Part shown: positions 32,749 through 35,380 of the stretch, one piece after another
Layout: each line of letters opens with the position of its first letter
Position numbering within the stretch: the stretch's first letter is position 1
Assembly (NCBI GenBank): GCA_944389225.1
Contig: CALXLP010000013.1
Location: 1 to 35,380 of the forward strand
Source of the DNA: an uncultured Clostridia bacterium
GTDB taxonomy: Bacteria > Bacillota > Clostridia > TANB77 > CAG-508
Length of the DNA: 35,380 nucleotides
Direction: 5' to 3'
Notes under the pieces: generated by a model
The model's input: the letters and a program-made list of their open reading frames with translations, nothing else
What the model was told of the DNA's origin: nothing
The model's database searches: none
Position numbers and translations under genes: made by a program

Positions 32749-33651
32749 ATGAGTGAAAATAGGAATACATCTATTAACTGGTATCCAGGTCATATGGCGA
32801 AAACCAAACGACAAATTATGGAAGATGTGAGATTAGTAGATATTGTCATAGAATTGCTAGATGCACGTATACCAATTTCTAGTCAAAATCCAGATATAGC
32901 AGAAATTACAAAAAACAAAAAGAAAATGGTTGTATTAAATAAATGTGATTTAGCAGATGAAGGACAAAATAAAAGATGGGTAGAATATTTTAAAAGTAAA
33001 AATATTCCAGCAGTTTTAACAGATTCTAATTCTGGAAAAGGAATTGAAGAATGTGTTAGAAAAATAGAAAAAATCATGGAAGAAGATTTAAAAGGACAAG
33101 CAGAAAAAGGAAGAATTGGAAGAAAGATAAAAGCCATGGTATTAGGTATTCCAAATGTAGGAAAATCTTCATTTATTAATCGAATTTCTAAGAGAACATC
33201 TGCTGGTGTTAGAAATAAACCAGGTGTTACAAAACAAAAACAATGGATTCGTATTAATGAAAAAGTTGAGTTGTTAGATACACCAGGTGTATTATGGCCT
33301 AAATTTGAAAGTGAAGAAGTAGCCTTACATCTTGCCTTTACAGGAACCATAAAAGAAGAGATTTTACAAAGAACAGAAATTGCCTATTATTTAGTAAAAT
33401 TTTTAATAGAAAATTATCCAAAAAAATTATGTGAAAGATATAAATTAACAGAAGAATATATCCAGGAACAATTAGAAAATGAAGAAAGACCAGAAAATGA
33501 AAATATTTATGAAATCTTTTTAACAATTGGTAAAAAAAGAGGATGTATCATTTCTGGTGGTAATATTGATGAAGAAAAGACTGCAAGAATTCTATTGGAT
33601 GAATTCAAAAATGGTAAGATAGGAAAAATAACATTGGAAAAAGCCCAATAA
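32749..33651 (+). CDS. rbgA: RbgA/YlqF, ribosome biogenesis GTPase
   Basis: This 300-residue circularly permuted GTPase is needed late in 50S subunit assembly. It starts INWYPGHMAKTKRQIMEDV, the family mark. GTPase motifs run in permuted order: G4 LNKCDLAD near 65, G5 around SNSGKG, G1 GIPNVGKSS near 134, G2 around GVTK, G3 DTPG near 179. The C-terminal helical domain (YYLVKFLIENYPKKL) contacts rRNA. The start has AAGGAAGTG upstream, and it follows the small unknown gene after 30 bases. Confidence 0.95.
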   Translation: MSENRNTSINWYPGHMAKTKRQIMEDVRLVDIVIELLDARIPISSQNPDIAEITKNKKKMVVLNKCDLADEGQNKRWVEYFKSKNIPAVLTDSNSGKGIEECVRKIEKIMEEDLKGQAEKGRIGRKIKAMVLGIPNVGKSSFINRISKRTSAGVRNKPGVTKQKQWIRINEKVELLDTPGVLWPKFESEEVALHLAFTGTIKEEILQRTEIAYYLVKFLIENYPKKLCERYKLTEEYIQEQLENEERPENENIYEIFLTIGKKRGCIISGGNIDEEKTARILLDEFKNGKIGKITLEKAQ

Positions 33652-33707
33652 AAATCTTAGAAAATTAGAAGAAAAAGCATGTGTAAACTTATAAGGAGTT
33701 ATAGATA

Positions 33708-34265
33708 ATGGAAGAGGTAATAAAAAAAGCAAGAGAATTAATGTATGAGCAAACAAAAAAGAATAAAGCACCAGCATGGGGATTAACTGAAATTGCAATT
33801 GAAAAAGGTGAACAATTGGCTAATCAATATCATGTGGATAAAGATTTAGTATTAATATCATTATATTTGCAACATACTGTTTTTAGTCGTGTTTATAAAG
33901 GAGAAATTCAAAAAAAACATCCTAAATTAAGTGCAGAATTTTCTCAAAAGTATCTAGAGGAATGGGGCGTATCAGAGGAAGACAAAAAAGTGATTTTGAA
34001 TGCAATCGAGGCACATCATAATGCGATTAAAACAACATCATTAGTAGCAGAGGTAGTAAAAAATGCCGAATGTTTTAAATTTGTTACAGTAAAAGGGGCT
34101 TTAATTTGGCTTCACGAACTTGGATTAAGAGGTGTACCATATGAAGAATCAGTTGAGAGGGTAATAGAAAAGATGGAACAAAAGAAAAAATTATTAACAT
34201 TATCAGCCTGTATTGAAGAAGCAGAAAAAAATTGTAAAGATATCATAAAAATTTTTAGTTTGTAG
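33708..34265 (+). CDS. HD-domain-like protein with degenerate metal site
   Basis: This 185-residue helical protein aligns by eye with the HD phosphohydrolase fold: LVLISLYLQHTVF (His56-Thr57 where HD is expected), AIEAHHNAI (His103, His104), and VKNAECFKFV (Glu121 where Asp is usual). The first His of the motif is not evident in EIAIEKGEQLANQY. With His-Asp changed to His-Thr, hydrolase activity is doubtful; it may be a regulator or nucleotide-binding protein. AAGGAG lies about 11 bases before the start. It lies between rbgA and mrnC, 56 bases after rbgA. Confidence 0.68.
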   Translation: MEEVIKKARELMYEQTKKNKAPAWGLTEIAIEKGEQLANQYHVDKDLVLISLYLQHTVFSRVYKGEIQKKHPKLSAEFSQKYLEEWGVSEEDKKVILNAIEAHHNAIKTTSLVAEVVKNAECFKFVTVKGALIWLHELGLRGVPYEESVERVIEKMEQKKKLLTLSACIEEAEKNCKDIIKIFSL

Positions 34266-34385
34266 CGTGTGTCATAATATAAATCATGTATAAAACTGAT
34301 GCTTACTCACATAGTGTTGTAAAATATAATAAATTAAGATGAAATATAATAATTAATAAAAAAGAGAGAAAAGGAATAAAAGAAA

Positions 34386-34775
34386 ATGGAAGAATTTTTA
34401 AAAATAGATAGACCAAAGGAAGAGATAGAATTAATGTCACCATTAACATGGGCATATATTGGAGATGCAGTATATGAACTATTTATAAGGAATAAATTAA
34501 TTAATGAAACAAATTTGAAACCACATAAATTACATATAGAAGCAATCAAATATGTAAAAGCAAAAAGCCAAGCAGAAAAGTTAAATGAAATCTATGAGTT
34601 TTTGACAGATGAAGAAAAAGATATTGTAAGAAGAGGAAGAAATACACAAAATCATCATTTGCCTAAAAATTCAAATGTACAAGAATATATGTATGCAACA
34701 GCATTTGAAGCTTTGATAGGATATTTGTATTTGACAAAACAGAATGTAAGATTAAGAGAAATATTAGAAAAATAG
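34386..34775 (+). CDS. mrnC: Mini-ribonuclease 3 (MrnC)
   Basis: The 129-residue RNase III catalytic domain without a dsRNA-binding domain matures 23S rRNA ends in Firmicutes. It carries LTWAYIGDAVYELFIR with the active-site Asp (about residue 23), RRGRNTQNHHLPKNSNVQEYMYATAFEALIGYLYL with the second acidic site at FEALIGYL. Length is normal. AAAAGGAA lies before the ATG. Its place beside rpsO suggests ribosome maturation genes are grouped here. Confidence 0.94.
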   Translation: MEEFLKIDRPKEEIELMSPLTWAYIGDAVYELFIRNKLINETNLKPHKLHIEAIKYVKAKSQAEKLNEIYEFLTDEEKDIVRRGRNTQNHHLPKNSNVQEYMYATAFEALIGYLYLTKQNVRLREILEK

Positions 34776-34804
34776 TGAAAATAGTGAAAATTCAAAAATA
34801 ACAC

Positions 34805-34833
34805 TTGAAAAATTTACAAATCTATAGTAAAAT
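34805..34833 (+). promoter_or_regulatory. rpsO promoter
   Basis: TTGAAA at 34805-34810 and TAAAAT at 34828-34833 are separated by 17 bases. Predicted start near 34840, about 95 bases before rpsO. Confidence 0.7.
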
Positions 34834-34862
34834 AGGTATGTTGGAAAACAACATACCTTTTA
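34834..34862 (+). terminator. Hairpin between mrnC and rpsO
   Basis: AGGTATGTTG at 34834-34843 pairs with CAACATACCT at 34849-34858 around GAAAA and is followed by T4. It may end mrnC transcription. It begins at the predicted rpsO transcription start, so it can form only in longer read-through RNA; a regulatory S15 leader is an alternative. Weak AGCTT/AAGCT pairing follows at about 34868-34893. Confidence 0.6.
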
Positions 34863-34934
34863 CTTAGCTTGTAGATAAGCACCAAATCTTAAGCTCAGTT
34901 AAAGGAGAAAACAAAAAAATAGGAGGTGTAAACG

Positions 34935-35198
34935 ATGACAAAGGAAAGAAAACAAGAAATCATTAACACATATAAAAGAGAAGAAAATGATACTGGTTCA
35001 CCAGAAGTTCAAATCGCTCTTTTAACAGAAAGAATTAATGAATTAACAGAACACTTAAAAGTTCACAAAAAAGATAACCATTCAAGAAGAGGACTTCTAA
35101 AAATGGTTGGAAAAAGAAGAAACCTATTAAACTACGTAGCTAAAAAAGATATCAATAGATATAGAACAATCGTTGAAAAATTAGGAATAAGAAAATAA
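34935..35198 (+). CDS. rpsO: 30S ribosomal protein S15
   Basis: The 87-residue S15 protein carries [43 protein letters not shown] and the C-terminal [19 protein letters not shown], both invariant regions that bind the central domain of 16S rRNA. AGGAGGTG is 7 bases before the ATG. The next gene downstream is expected to be pnp, the usual partner of rpsO, beyond the window. Confidence 0.98.
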   Translation: MTKERKQEIINTYKREENDTGSPEVQIALLTERINELTEHLKVHKKDNHSRRGLLKMVGKRRNLLNYVAKKDINRYRTIVEKLGIRK

Positions 35199-35205
35199 TT
35201 TTAAA

Positions 35206-35230
35206 TAAGCCCGGTGTATAATCGGGCTTA
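35206..35230. terminator. GC-rich hairpin after rpsO
   Basis: TAAGCCCG at 35206-35213 pairs with CGGGCTTA at 35223-35230. A run of A follows on plus, so a classic T-tract is only present on minus; partial termination or RNA 3'-end protection is likely. Confidence 0.65.
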
Positions 35231-35238
35231 AAAAAAAT

Positions 35239-35336
35239 TTTAGTAAACTTGAGATTAGGTAAGTAGCTTGTATAATATATTATGAAAAAATTAATAATAC
35301 ATTATAGAGGTTACCATCTAAATTAAGTTTACTAAA
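35239..35336 (+). promoter_or_regulatory. Structured leader and promoter before the next gene (probably pnp)
   Basis: TTTAGTAAACTT at 35239-35250 and AAGTTTACTAAA at 35325-35336 are perfect 12-bp arms closing a 74-base interior. Inside, TTGAGA at 35249-35254 and TATAAT at 35271-35276 (16-base spacer) form a promoter. RNA that reads through from rpsO could form the long stem; RNA from the inner promoter could not. Confidence 0.6.
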
Positions 35337-35366
35337 GTTTGTAAATGGTGCAAATTTATTTAATTT

Positions 35367-35372
35367 AGGAGG
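35367..35372 (+). promoter_or_regulatory. Ribosome binding site of the next gene
   Basis: AGGAGG at 35367-35372, with the window's last base where an ATG would begin 7 bases later. The gene itself lies outside; position after rpsO suggests pnp. Confidence 0.6.
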
Positions 35373-35380
35373 ATTTTTTA

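Overview
The window is very AT-rich DNA with heavy AGA arginine use, strong AGGAGG-type ribosome binding sites and a Firmicutes gene repertoire: CtsR-McsA-McsB-ClpC, IreB, YlbJ, dipicolinate synthase, RbgA, Mini-RNase III and TmcAL. The sporulation genes (dpsA, ylbJ, a Cys/Gly-rich YjcZ-like peptide) point to a spore-forming or recently spore-forming member of Clostridia, probably an uncultured gut-type lineage. This is inferred from gene content; no rRNA is present.

Layout. 1-1767: a prepilin-like surface protein with GLUG-type repeats. 1953-5858: alpha-glucan phosphorylase converging on tmcAL; a perfect 47-bp inverted repeat between them includes both stop codons. 5885-9525: a four-gene run of rnhA, a membrane TPR protein, dpsA (with an apparent +1 frameshift near its end and no dpsB after it) and uppP. 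9653-11070 (minus): a small unknown protein and the spore DPA transporter gene ylbJ. 11384-12360: a repeat-built coiled-coil protein and a small unknown protein. 12446-17171: the CtsR-controlled ctsR-mcsA-mcsB-clpC operon with a consensus CtsR operator. 17285-17590: a cupin gene of foreign base composition. 17747-19786: groES-groEL behind a CIRCE operator. 19848-20399 (minus): a DUF2000 protein behind a 29-codon ORF. 20493-20740 (minus): tRNA-Val, tRNA-Asp and tRNA-Phe with promoter and terminator. 20995-21111: a Cys-rich sporulation-type peptide. 21199-21473: a nested inverted-repeat (REP/MITE-like) element. 21481-24068 (minus): an acyl-CoA ligase and an anchored unknown protein. 24204-25451: a G5-SH3-glucosaminidase wall hydrolase. 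25554-29712: an unusual three-gene cluster (pilin-like small membrane protein; receiver-like/AT-hook/LPGF-repeat/deviant P-loop ATPase; GAF plus degenerate GGDEF), running into ireB-ruvX-DUF1292. 30893-32718: a membrane protein, a minimal kinase-fold candidate and an overlapping small gene. 32749-35198: rbgA, a degenerate HD protein, mrnC and rpsO. The window ends at the ribosome binding site of the next gene, by convention probably pnp.

How it fits together. Two protein quality-control systems sit side by side under two repressors (CtsR for Clp/McsAB, HrcA for GroESL). DpsA makes dipicolinic acid and YlbJ (SpoVV) helps move it into the forespore, so both ends of that pathway lie within 4 kb, but dpsA looks broken. 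The candidates for something undescribed are the 25554-29712 cluster, the kinase-like/small-protein pair at 31527-32718, and the family of GGGACGT-type hairpin elements at gene ends.
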